Shown: positions 1-5,097, counted from the first letter of the stretch. The stretch: 6,396 nt of DNA from Clostridiales bacterium (GCA_031262335.1 JAISHX010000005.1:1-6396), one strand, 5' to 3'. The notes: generated by a model from the sequence alone, not told the origin. Made by a program: numbers and translations.

Positions 1-233
1 TCTTTGCATATGCTGTTTGCCGACCGTATTTCATCAGGAACGCTTGATTTTGCATCACTCAAACACATATATATAAGGTCTAATTTTTCGTTTATTTTAT
101 CTTTATTTACTTTAACCTGTTTGGCAAATCCAAGAGAGCCGCCCTTATTGACTTCGGCATCTACTTCTTTAAGAAGGTTTTCCGCGTTTTCTATTCCATC
201 TGTAATTGAACTTATTCTATCTTCCAAATCCAC
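1..233 (-). CDS. Coiled-coil 'ATPase-like' (F0 b-subunit-like) protein downstream of coaD, 5' part only
   Basis: The first 77 residues are visible; the rest lies beyond the left edge. The start is GTG at 233-231, chosen because a near-perfect AAGGAGG lies at 240-246, six bases upstream. The start codon sits inside coaD, overlapping its last 17 bp, which implies translational coupling. The N-terminus is acidic and helical (DLEDRISSITDGIENAENLL). It is followed by the segment VNKDKINEKLDLIYMCLSDA and then PDEIRSANSICK. From memory this resembles the N-terminus of the short clostridial proteins encoded after coaD, which have a 'V-K/D-K-D-E-I...LPDEIKQA' pattern and continue as a charged coiled coil; they are often labelled ATPase or ATP synthase b-like. 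That label reflects coiled-coil similarity only, and no catalytic motif is visible. A DivIVA-like scaffold role is possible. Gene position supports the family assignment; function is unknown. Confidence 0.75.
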   Translation of the reverse strand, partial: MDLEDRISSITDGIENAENLLKEVDAEVNKGGSLGFAKQVKVNKDKINEKLDLIYMCLSDAKSSVPDEIRSANSICK

Positions 234-735
234 GGTTATCCTCCTTAGCAGAACTCAACAAAGCAAGCTTTCGCATAAGCTCTGATTTTATAAACGGAGG
301 AACCATATTATCGACATTTCCTCCGTACGCGACAACTTCTTTTACTATGCTTGAACTCAAATAAAGATGTTGTATATTTGTAGCTAAAAAAATAGTATCA
401 ATCTCGTCCGCCATACTTTTATTTGTAAGAGCCATTTGAAACTCGTATTCAAAATCGGTCAAAGCTCTAAGTCCGCGTATTATTATATTTGCGCCGCAAA
501 GTCTTGCAAAATCAACAAGAAGACCCGAAAAAGCCCCCGCCTCGGCGTTTGGAATATTTTTTATCATTTCTTTAATATGAATAAGTCTTTCATCTAATGT
601 AAAAAAAGACTTTTTTGCCGAATTGTTAAGAACGGCAACAATAAGCTTGTCAACCAGTTTTGCCGAACGTTCAATCACGTCAGCATGCCCTAATGTAAAA
701 GGGTCAAAACTGCCGGGATAAACTGCTACTTTCAA
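217..735 (-). CDS. coaD: Phosphopantetheine adenylyltransferase
   Basis: CoaD transfers AMP from ATP to 4'-phosphopantetheine to give dephospho-CoA, the penultimate step of coenzyme A synthesis, in the cytoplasm. The 172-residue product (family usually about 160) begins with the nucleotidyltransferase signature YPGSFDPFTLGH (6-17), including the TxGH motif at 14-17. K41/K42 lie at the position of the substrate-binding lysine. RGLRALTDFEYE (87-98) carries the two arginines and the conserved DFEYE. SSSIVKE (127-133) is the ATP-binding end motif. The start is TTG at 735-733: no ATG is nearby, MKVAVYPGSFDP is the typical N-terminus, and AAGGGA, inside the rsmD stop region, serves as ribosome-binding site. 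Only five bases separate it from rsmD. The C-terminus (about residues 160-172) is slightly long and polar, and its coding DNA contains the ribosome-binding site and GTG start of the next gene. Confidence 0.96.
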   Translation of the reverse strand: MKVAVYPGSFDPFTLGHADVIERSAKLVDKLIVAVLNNSAKKSFFTLDERLIHIKEMIKNIPNAEAGAFSGLLVDFARLCGANIIIRGLRALTDFEYEFQMALTNKSMADEIDTIFLATNIQHLYLSSSIVKEVVAYGGNVDNMVPPFIKSELMRKLALLSSAKEDNRGFGR

Positions 736-740
736 AATTA

Positions 741-1313
741 TTATTCCCTTTCCGTCTGAAAAAACGTAAGTTTTGCATTAGAATAAACATACGTTTTTTT
801 TATTTTAATATAACCCGTGCCTTCAAAATCAGGAATGTTTTCTTTTGCCTGCTGTTCAAGGCAAACCACCCCGTCTTTAGCAATAATCCTGTCTTTATGC
901 AGCGAAGAGAACAGCCGCAAAAGCATTTCCGCAGGCTGATTGTATGGCGGGTCAATAAAAACAAAATCAAACGGCGGACATAATTTCCCCGTACAAGTGT
1001 ATGCGTCCGCAATAATAACCCCGCACTTATTAGAAAGTTTTATTTTTTGAACATTTCTTTTTATTATATCGGCAACTGCACCGGATAACTCAACAAAAAC
1101 ACATTCTGATGCTCCGCGGCTCAATGCTTCCGCGCCAACAGCACCCGTACCCGCAAACAAATCCAATACCCGCACTGAATCAAGACAAAAGAAATTATTT
1201 TCCAGAATATTAAATAAAGATTCTTTTACACTATCGGCTGTCGGACGCGTTTGCAATCCATTTTTTGGAGAAAACAAAACCGTACCCTTCGCCGAACCGG
1301 AAATTACTCTCAT
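741..1313 (-). CDS. rsmD: 16S rRNA (guanine(966)-N2)-methyltransferase
   Basis: RsmD methylates N2 of G966 (E. coli numbering) of 16S rRNA during 30S assembly, using S-adenosylmethionine. The 190-residue length is normal. The N-terminal MRVISGSAKG and RPTADSVKESLFNIL (23-37) are family signatures. VLDLFAGTGAVGAEALSRGA (49-68) is the SAM-binding motif I, E75 ends the next strand, and FDFVFIDPPYN (115-125) contains the DPPY catalytic motif of N2/N6 amino methyltransferases. The ATG at 1313-1311 is preceded by GAGGGG at 1320-1325, six bases away. It is the first gene of an operon with coaD and the coiled-coil gene, an association common in Bacillota. A strong promoter lies directly upstream, leaving only a very short leader of about 11-15 bases. 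Confidence 0.96.
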   Translation of the reverse strand: MRVISGSAKGTVLFSPKNGLQTRPTADSVKESLFNILENNFFCLDSVRVLDLFAGTGAVGAEALSRGASECVFVELSGAVADIIKRNVQKIKLSNKCGVIIADAYTCTGKLCPPFDFVFIDPPYNQPAEMLLRLFSSLHKDRIIAKDGVVCLEQQAKENIPDFEGTGYIKIKKTYVYSNAKLTFFQTERE

Positions 1314-1330
1314 TAGATACCCCTCGTGTC

Positions 1331-1360
1331 ATTATACAACAAATGGTATAGGCAAGTCAA
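1331..1360 (-). promoter_or_regulatory. Sigma-A-type promoter of the rsmD-coaD operon
   Basis: On the minus strand TTGACT (1360-1355) and a perfect TATAAT (1336-1331) are separated by 18 bp. Transcription should start near 1323-1327, so the leader is only about 10-15 bases and the GAGGGG ribosome-binding site would lie almost at the 5' end of the message. Confidence 0.75.
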
Positions 1361-1479
1361 CAAAATATTAACATTGGAACACGGCTTGAAAATTGCAAGT
1401 TAAATCCGTCCACCCTAATTAATCAATAAAGCTGTCACGCGAAATCTGTCACTATATGGATTTTTTTGTCGAATATCTG

Positions 1480-1485
1480 TATAAT
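1480..1485 (+). promoter_or_regulatory. Candidate -10 box for the small ORF at 1532
   Basis: A perfect TATAAT lies 47 bases before the ATG of the small plus-strand ORF. The -35 is poor: TGGATT at 1457-1462 with a 17-bp spacer matches three of six consensus positions. Weak -35s are typical of activator-dependent promoters. Two copies of CTGTCAC (1432-1438, 1446-1452) lie just upstream, and TGTCGAA (1467-1473), identical to the core Spo0A box, lies in the spacer. No binding is demonstrated. Confidence 0.4.
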
Positions 1486-1531
1486 AAAACCACGCGCGCA
1501 ACAATATTATTATTGATAAGGAGCATGACAA

Positions 1532-1675
1532 ATGGAACATGTTGAAGATTCTTTACAAAATACAATAACCCTGTATGAAATACTCCTAAAAAAAGGTATT
1601 ATTGAAAGTGCGGCGGATTTACTTATTTTTTTGGATAATGTACCTTACGTACTCCTCGTTGCTGACGAGAAATGA
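1532..1675 (+). CDS. Possible small protein, 47 residues, unrecognised
   Basis: This ORF runs from ATG 1532 to TGA 1673-1675. In its favour are a strong ribosome-binding site (AAGGAG at 1518-1523, eight bases before the ATG), a perfect TATAAT at 1480, and a balanced protein-like composition. It begins MEHVEDSLQNTITLYEILL, then a charged KKG turn, then a more hydrophobic second half (SAADLLIFLDNVPYVLLVAD), suggesting two short amphipathic helices. I do not recognise the family. Its last 57 bp (1619-1675) are antisense to the 3' end of the XRE regulator gene, so the two are convergent and overlapping. It could be a partner or antagonist of that regulator, but this is only inference from position. 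The alternative is a chance ORF that extends through the complement of a real gene; 29 of its codons lie outside the regulator. Confidence 0.45.
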   Translation: MEHVEDSLQNTITLYEILLKKGIIESAADLLIFLDNVPYVLLVADEK

Positions 1676-1993
1676 AAGCAAGCTTTCGGTTTGACGCTGT
1701 GTAAGCGGACGTCCGTTATTTAGTTCCATTAACTTATTGTGCAGCTTCTGCACTTCTTCAAGTTCTTCCCACGGCTTTTCCGGCAACAAATTCTCGGCTT
1801 GGTCTGCGCCGAGCAAATAGTCGGCTGTTGTGCCAAGCGCAACAGCGATGTTTATAAGTGTTATATTATCCGGTTGTCTTTTTCCTTTTTCATACTGATT
1901 ATATCTCGCCGGAGAAAGACCCAAATGGTGCGCGAGTTCTTTTTGGCGAAGTCCCTTCTCTTTTCTCAATTCTTTTAATCGGTTACAAAGCAT
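1619..1993 (-). CDS. XRE/Cro-family helix-turn-helix transcriptional regulator
   Basis: This is a 124-residue DNA-binding regulator. Residues 4-62 form a complete HTH_3/Cro-CI domain: LKELRKEKGLRQKELAHHLG (6-25), then LSPARYNQYEKGKRQPDN with the typical YEKGKRxPD recognition-helix end (34-42), closing with TTADYLLG (55-62). After a linker comes a helical acidic/basic segment (ELEEVQKLHNKLMELNN, 77-93) and a C-terminal part ending SNEEYVRYIIQKNK, probably used for dimerisation or a protein partner. No peptidase or ligand domain is visible, so it resembles SinR-like or phage-type repressors in build only. ATG 1993-1991 is preceded by AGGGGGA at 2001-2007. A promoter and a palindrome lie upstream, making autoregulation likely. 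Targets are unknown; the adjacent Leu/Gly-rich gene shares the intergenic region. Confidence 0.88.
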   Translation of the reverse strand: MLCNRLKELRKEKGLRQKELAHHLGLSPARYNQYEKGKRQPDNITLINIAVALGTTADYLLGADQAENLLPEKPWEELEEVQKLHNKLMELNNGRPLTQRQTESLLSFLVSNEEYVRYIIQKNK

Positions 1994-2026
1994 ACCGGAG
2001 TCCCCCTGTTAATTAATTGTAGTAGT

Positions 2027-2055
2027 ATTTTAAATTTAATATCGTATTTATTCAA
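2027..2055 (-). promoter_or_regulatory. Promoter of the XRE regulator gene
   Basis: On the minus strand TTGAAT (2055-2050) and TAAAAT (2032-2027) are separated by exactly 17 bp. This predicts a start near 2020 and a leader of about 27 bases. The -35 is two bases from the palindrome at 2057-2079, so a bound dimer there would be placed to affect polymerase. Confidence 0.55.
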
Positions 2056-2056
2056 C

Positions 2057-2079
2057 AAAATTAACAATAAGTTAATTTT
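2057..2079. promoter_or_regulatory. Perfect inverted repeat, candidate operator of the XRE regulator
   Basis: The arms AAAATTAAC (2057-2065) and GTTAATTTT (2071-2079) are perfect complements around the 5-base spacer AATAA. The half-site GTTAATT occurs a third time at 2008-2014, next to the regulator's ribosome-binding site. The palindrome abuts the regulator's -35 and lies about 95 bases upstream of the Leu/Gly-rich gene, between divergent genes. XRE repressors commonly bind such dyads beside their own gene. The region is very AT-rich, which makes chance palindromes more likely. Confidence 0.45.
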
Positions 2080-2173
2080 TTGTTTGAATTGCATAAAGTT
2101 AAAAGGGCTATGTAATTTTGGTCAAGCATGTGTGAATATACTCTATTACGATGTTTTTGAGGAGGATATTCCG

Positions 2174-2326
2174 ATGAATTTTGGAGGAAACAGTACCCTG
2201 ACACTTATTTTACTGCTCTCGCTTCTTCAGGGCGGCGGACTTGGCGGCGGAGATAACATGATGATGCTTATTCTTGTTTTGCTATTGTCACAAAACGGCG
2301 GACTCGGCTCATTAGAAGCAAAATAA
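2174..2326 (+). CDS. Small Leu/Gly-rich protein with internal repeat, 50 residues
   Basis: The start is ATG 2174, set by a perfect GAGGAGG at 2159-2165 eight bases upstream; the frame stays open further back, but nothing supports an earlier start. The protein has two similar halves offset by 21 residues: TLILLLSLLQGGGLG (10-24) and MLILVLLLSQNGGLG (31-45), identical at 10 of 15 positions. Each half is about nine aliphatic residues followed by Gln and a Gly-rich turn. The hydrophobic runs are short for a standard membrane helix, so a beta or amyloid-like structural peptide, a coat or surface component, or a short membrane peptide are all possible. From general memory, clostridial genomes carry small proteins of this style, mostly unnamed. 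It is followed 13 bases later by a strong terminator, which supports a real monocistronic gene. No convincing promoter was found; TATACT at 2137-2142 is the best -10. Function unknown. Confidence 0.8.
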   Translation: MNFGGNSTLTLILLLSLLQGGGLGGGDNMMMLILVLLLSQNGGLGSLEAK

Positions 2327-2339
2327 AAACGTCATTTGC

Positions 2340-2369
2340 GGGGCGGGAAAATCTCCCCGCCCCTTTTTT
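2340..2369 (+). terminator. Rho-independent terminator after the Leu/Gly-rich gene
   Basis: The arms GGGGCGGG (2340-2347) and CCCGCCCC (2356-2363) form a perfect 8-bp all-GC stem with an 8-base loop, followed by six T (2364-2369). The T tract makes it efficient in the plus direction. It also lies just past the minus-strand HIT gene stop at 2374, and the stem may help stop that transcript, although no T tract follows directly on that strand. Confidence 0.92.
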
Positions 2370-2373
2370 ATTT

Positions 2374-2802
2374 TCATTGCATTACTTCCATAATACGCCG
2401 CGCTGTTTCGGCAAAATCTATTGCTGTTTCAGCAAAATCTATTTCTGAAGTTTTGTCAGGTTTAAAGCTAAGCTTCTTACCGTCATCTTCAAAACGCGGC
2501 ACGGAATGAACATGCAGATGAAAAACGGTTTGCCCCGCCGATTTTCCGTTGTTTTGCACGATGTTTATTCCGTCACAGCCAAGCCCTTTCTTTTGTGCTG
2601 AGGCAATTTTCTTTGCCAGAGGGAAAATTGCCGCCAAAATATCTTCAGGCGCATCAAAAACATTATCGATATGATTCTTTGGAATTATAAGCGCGTGTCC
2701 TGCCGAAACAGGCGCCATGTCTAAAATGACGCGAAACTTTTCGTCCTCATATAAAGTTGCGGCAGGGATTTCCCCTGCTGCTATTTTACAAAAAACACAC
2801 AT
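2374..2802 (-). CDS. HIT-family (histidine triad) nucleotide-binding hydrolase/transferase, HinT-like
   Basis: HIT proteins of this branch hydrolyse or transfer nucleoside monophosphates from adenosine phosphoramidate-like or dinucleoside polyphosphate substrates in the cytoplasm. The 142-residue protein begins CVFCKIAAGEIPA (2-14), whose C2/C5 with H44 are likely zinc ligands as in other Gram-positive HIT proteins. The region around 35-44 (GHALIIPKNH) and NIVQNNGKSAGQTVFHLHVH (80-99) are diagnostic, with the triad H95-x-H97-x-H99. ATG 2802 has AAGGAGA at 2809-2815. It follows the lipoprotein stop by 24 bp and is probably cotranscribed with it. Unusually, residues 121-127 (IDFAETA) are repeated at 128-134 by a 21-bp tandem duplication, lengthening the C-terminal helix. 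The physiological substrate cannot be read from sequence. Confidence 0.93.
   Translation of the reverse strand: MCVFCKIAAGEIPAATLYEDEKFRVILDMAPVSAGHALIIPKNHIDNVFDAPEDILAAIFPLAKKIASAQKKGLGCDGINIVQNNGKSAGQTVFHLHVHSVPRFEDDGKKLSFKPDKTSEIDFAETAIDFAETARRIMEVMQ
2402..2443. repeat. 21-bp in-frame tandem duplication in the HIT gene
   Basis: Units 2402-2422 and 2423-2443 are identical at 20 of 21 bases (G versus A at the ninth base, a synonymous change). They encode IDFAETA twice without breaking the frame. Near-identity at the DNA level, including third positions, indicates a recent event and possible copy-number variation between strains. Confidence 0.9.
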
Positions 2803-2826
2803 AAAAACTCTCCTTAAAACAATCGT

Positions 2827-3165
2827 TTATTCCGACACAGTTGCAGCGGGTGTTGGCACTGCTGTTTGTGCGGGCGGTTTTGTAACCGGAATACGCGTCG
2901 GCATGGGTTTTTGTGTTGGTTTAGGTGAAGGAGTAGGCTCCGCTGTCGGCGTTGGAGCGAATGTCGGAGTTTCCTCATAATTATGAGCGTATATATACGT
3001 TTCTTTATAAGTTTGTTCTCGTTCCTTCTTTTTGACAAGATAGTTTATCCCTTTTGTAAAGTCAGAAAAATATCCACCTTCACTCATACCCGCAATTTTA
3101 TCAGCGGAACATGCTGACAGTACCATAGCACATATAATAAAGACTGTTGCTAATTTTTTTTTCAT
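2827..3165 (-). CDS. Small lipoprotein with Pro/Thr-rich C-terminal tail
   Basis: The start chosen is ATG 3165-3163, which gives a textbook lipoprotein signal: MKKK, a hydrophobic stretch LATVFIICAMVL, and lipobox LSAC with acylated Cys19. An upstream in-frame GTG at 3186 would add seven residues before the basic region and is less likely. The 112-residue precursor has a mature part of about 94 residues. After the Cys comes a short polar region (SADKIAGMSEGGYFSDF, then KGINYLVKKKEREQTYKETY). From about residue 66 to the end lies a tail of PTP/EPTP/KPT-type units. Such tails usually act as wall-spanning linkers, but here no domain follows; the gene simply ends. The protein should be anchored to the outer membrane leaflet surface. 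It is probably cotranscribed with the HIT gene 24 bp downstream. Function unknown. Confidence 0.85.
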   Translation of the reverse strand: MKKKLATVFIICAMVLSACSADKIAGMSEGGYFSDFTKGINYLVKKKEREQTYKETYIYAHNYEETPTFAPTPTAEPTPSPKPTQKPMPTRIPVTKPPAQTAVPTPAATVSE

Positions 3166-3169
3166 TTTT

Positions 3170-3176
3170 CCCCCCC
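3170..3176 (-). promoter_or_regulatory. G7 tract acting as ribosome-binding site of the lipoprotein gene
   Basis: The only candidate ribosome-binding site is a run of seven G (minus strand) four bases before ATG 3165; the start codon is itself followed by A9 (3162-3154). G-runs can pair with the anti-Shine-Dalgarno through a wobble. Other genes here, rsmD (GAGGGG) and the XRE gene (AGGGGGA), also use G-rich sites. Confidence 0.5.
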
Positions 3177-3188
3177 GAAAATTCACGC

Positions 3189-3256
3189 CTTATAATCTAT
3201 ATCGACTGTTGCGAACAAAGTCGTTATAGCCGCCTAATTTTGGGCAAAAGCCGCCT
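3189..3256 (-). promoter_or_regulatory. Candidate promoter and regulatory region of the lipoprotein-HIT unit
   Basis: On the minus strand TATAAG (3194-3189) is the best -10, with TTGTTC (3218-3213) 18 bp upstream as a weak -35. The -35 lies within an imperfect inverted repeat (3203-3223; CGACTGTT against AACAAAGTCG, two-base bulge). Further upstream, AGCCGCCT (plus strand) occurs twice, at 3228-3235 and 3249-3256, exactly 21 bp apart. This is compatible with two same-face protein sites. No terminator is visible between pepF and this region, so some read-through from pepF is possible. Confidence 0.35.
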
Positions 3257-3274
3257 CTACTCCGACAAATTTTT

Positions 3275-5056
3275 TTACAGTAGTTCGTCCAAGTCGTTAA
3301 CCCTTTGTTCAAAAATCTGAAGTGATTTTATAACAACGTCGGGTTTCAACATATCAAGTCCTGCCTTTTGCAATGTTTTAATCGGAAAATCACTACCGCC
3401 TGCTTTCAAAAATTCCAAATATTTCTCAAGAACGCCATCTTCATGAGCAATAATTCCCTGTGAAAACGCCAATGCCGCAGAGAATCCCGTTGAATACTGA
3501 TATACATAAAACGGAGAATAAAAATGAGGAATCCTTGCCCACTCATATTCATTGCTGTCAGAAATTTCAAAATCATCTCCGTAATATTGTATAAGCAAAT
3601 CGGCGTAAATTTCCGATAACAATTTTGGTGTGAGCGGCTCACCTGCTTCTGCCTTTTCGTGGGCAATCATCTCAAATTCAGCGAACATTGTTTGGCGGAA
3701 AACCGTGCTGCGATAAGAATCAATAAAGTTGTTTATATGGAAAGCTTTGTGCGTGTTATTTTCCGCATTTTTAATTAAATATTCCGAAAGAATATTTTCA
3801 TTTACCGTTGAGGCTATTTCCGCAAGGAAAATAGGATACCCTGCATTTACATAGTCATGCGTTCTGTCCGAATAAAATGAGTGCATTGCATGCCCCATTT
3901 CATGCGCGAACGTAAAAACAGAGTCAAGTGTTCCTGTATAATTTATGCTTACAGCCGGATGACACCTATATACCCCCCACTGATATGCGCCGGAACGCTT
4001 ACCTTCATTTTCGTAAACATCAACCCATTTTGAGTTAAGTCCTGAAGTAAAATCGGCAATGTAAGTTTCGCCGAGAGGAGCAAGTGCTTTTTTCAGTAAG
4101 TCTTGCGATTCCTCGTACGAAATGGGAACATCTATTCCGGAAACAACAGGCACAATTAAATCATATGCGTGAACTTTATCAATTCCCAAAACTTTTTTAC
4201 GGAGGGAAACATATTTTTTCATCGAGGGAATATATTGATGAACAGCTTTTATAAGACTTTTATAAACATCAACGGGAATACCGGTTTGGCTAAGATACAT
4301 ATCCATAGAAGAGGAGTATTTTCTCGCCCGTGACATGAAAATATCGGCTTTGACCGCAGTCTGATAAATTTCCGCAATAGAATTTTGCAATTTTTTGTAT
4401 TCTCCATGGACTGACGCAAATGCGGCTTTACGAACTTCCCTATTTTCATTAGTAAGAAAAACTGTATACCGTCCGTGCGTTACCTCAACGGTTTTTCCGT
4501 TTTCGTCCTTGATTGGCGGAAACTTTAAGTCAACGTTATCAATAAGACTGTAAATATTTTCAGGTGCAGTCAGGATTTCGTTTGCCGCCGAAAGCAATTC
4601 TTCTTGTTCTTTCGGAAGGACGTGCGGCTTTGTTCTCAAAATATCTTCTATCATGTGCTTGTATTTTGTTTCTTTAACCCAGTCGGTAAGAGTTTCGCTG
4701 TCGATTGCAAGTAATTCCGGACGTACAAATGCCCTCTTTTCTAAGAATTTCGCAAGAGCGGCACGTCCTTTTGAAGAAAAATTCTGATACTTATCATTTG
4801 CCAAATCTTCATAGGAGCGAAGTTGTGCATAGACGTAATTTTTTTCGACTTTAAATTCAGTTTCCTTTAATTTATCAAGAAAAGAAATTAAACTTTCTTT
4901 ATCTTGCGTAAATTTGCCTGAAAAAGCTGCAATTTCTTCTGTTTCCGCAACAGACTCCTCAAAAGCTTTTTCCCAATCAGCATCTGATTCAAAAATATCG
5001 CTTAAATCCCAGATGTATTTTGGGTCCATCTCAGAACGCTTTTTAATTTTTTCCAT
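3275..5056 (-). CDS. pepF: Oligoendopeptidase F, M3 family zinc metallopeptidase
   Basis: PepF cleaves short peptides (roughly 7-17 residues in characterised homologues) in the cytoplasm and serves peptide turnover. The 593-residue length is typical (about 600). The N-terminal MDPKYIWDLSDIF (10-22) is the usual opening. The M3 N-terminal helical region spans about 115-185. The catalytic domain holds FTFAHEMGHAMHSF (381-394) with zinc ligands H385 and H389 and catalytic E386. E413 in AEIASTVNE (412-420) is the expected third ligand. The conserved substrate-side motif HFYSPFYVYQYSTG (511-524) is intact, with its His and Tyr residues. No signal peptide is present. ATG 5056 has AAGGAG at 5065-5070. 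The gene is divergent from the phospholipase-like gene and has its own promoter; nothing suggests decay or transfer. Confidence 0.97.
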   Translation of the reverse strand: MEKIKKRSEMDPKYIWDLSDIFESDADWEKAFEESVAETEEIAAFSGKFTQDKESLISFLDKLKETEFKVEKNYVYAQLRSYEDLANDKYQNFSSKGRAALAKFLEKRAFVRPELLAIDSETLTDWVKETKYKHMIEDILRTKPHVLPKEQEELLSAANEILTAPENIYSLIDNVDLKFPPIKDENGKTVEVTHGRYTVFLTNENREVRKAAFASVHGEYKKLQNSIAEIYQTAVKADIFMSRARKYSSSMDMYLSQTGIPVDVYKSLIKAVHQYIPSMKKYVSLRKKVLGIDKVHAYDLIVPVVSGIDVPISYEESQDLLKKALAPLGETYIADFTSGLNSKWVDVYENEGKRSGAYQWGVYRCHPAVSINYTGTLDSVFTFAHEMGHAMHSFYSDRTHDYVNAGYPIFLAEIASTVNENILSEYLIKNAENNTHKAFHINNFIDSYRSTVFRQTMFAEFEMIAHEKAEAGEPLTPKLLSEIYADLLIQYYGDDFEISDSNEYEWARIPHFYSPFYVYQYSTGFSAALAFSQGIIAHEDGVLEKYLEFLKAGGSDFPIKTLQKAGLDMLKPDVVIKSLQIFEQRVNDLDELL

Positions 5057-5068
5057 ATATTATTCTCC

Positions 5069-5097
5069 TTGATAATTTTTTTTGTTTTAGGTATTAT
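5069..5097 (+). promoter_or_regulatory. Promoter of the phospholipase C-family gene
   Basis: TTGATA (5069-5074) and TATTAT (5092-5097), each matching five of six consensus bases, are spaced by 17 bp. The predicted start is near 5104, with a leader of about 40 bases. The -35 overlaps the pepF ribosome-binding site (5065-5070), and the -10 lies in the palindrome GGTATTATACC (5090-5100). Confidence 0.62.

Noticed and set aside
4..285. Plus-strand open frame of 93 codons at the left edge
   Set aside because: It is the complement of the coiled-coil gene and the coaD end, has no ribosome-binding site, and the minus-strand frames show clear family similarity.
1381..1400. CTTG/CAAG hairpin in the rsmD upstream region
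   Set aside because: A four-base stem is expected by chance and no T tract or conserved context supports it.
1575..1600. Terminator for the XRE gene near the T-run at 1588-1594 (minus strand)
   Set aside because: The flanking AATAC/GTATT pairing is short, AT-only apart from one pair, bulged, and the T-run sits in the loop rather than after the stem.
2091..2115. Sigma-F/G-type sporulation promoter upstream of the Leu/Gly-rich gene (GCATA followed by GGCTATGTAA)
   Set aside because: The spacing is only 10 bp instead of about 15 and the -10 matches poorly, so it cannot support a sporulation assignment.
2084..2173. N-terminal extension of the Leu/Gly-rich protein to a TTG at 2084
   Set aside because: No ribosome-binding site precedes 2084, while ATG 2174 has GAGGAGG at ideal spacing; the extension also overlaps promoter-like DNA.
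1314..2326. A toxin-antitoxin or phage-remnant module formed by the small ORF, XRE gene and Leu/Gly-rich gene
   Set aside because: The three genes are on alternating strands, not in an operon; no toxin motif, integrase or attachment repeat is visible, and composition does not differ from the neighbours.
2717..2980. Plus-strand frame with a Gly/Val-rich, porin-like C-terminus
   Set aside because: It is the antisense of the lipoprotein's Pro/Thr repeats and the HIT start; the repeats appear as GVG only because of the repeated codons.
3237..3256. Terminator after pepF formed by GGC-AAAA-GCC
   Set aside because: The stem is only three base pairs and no T tract follows on the minus strand.
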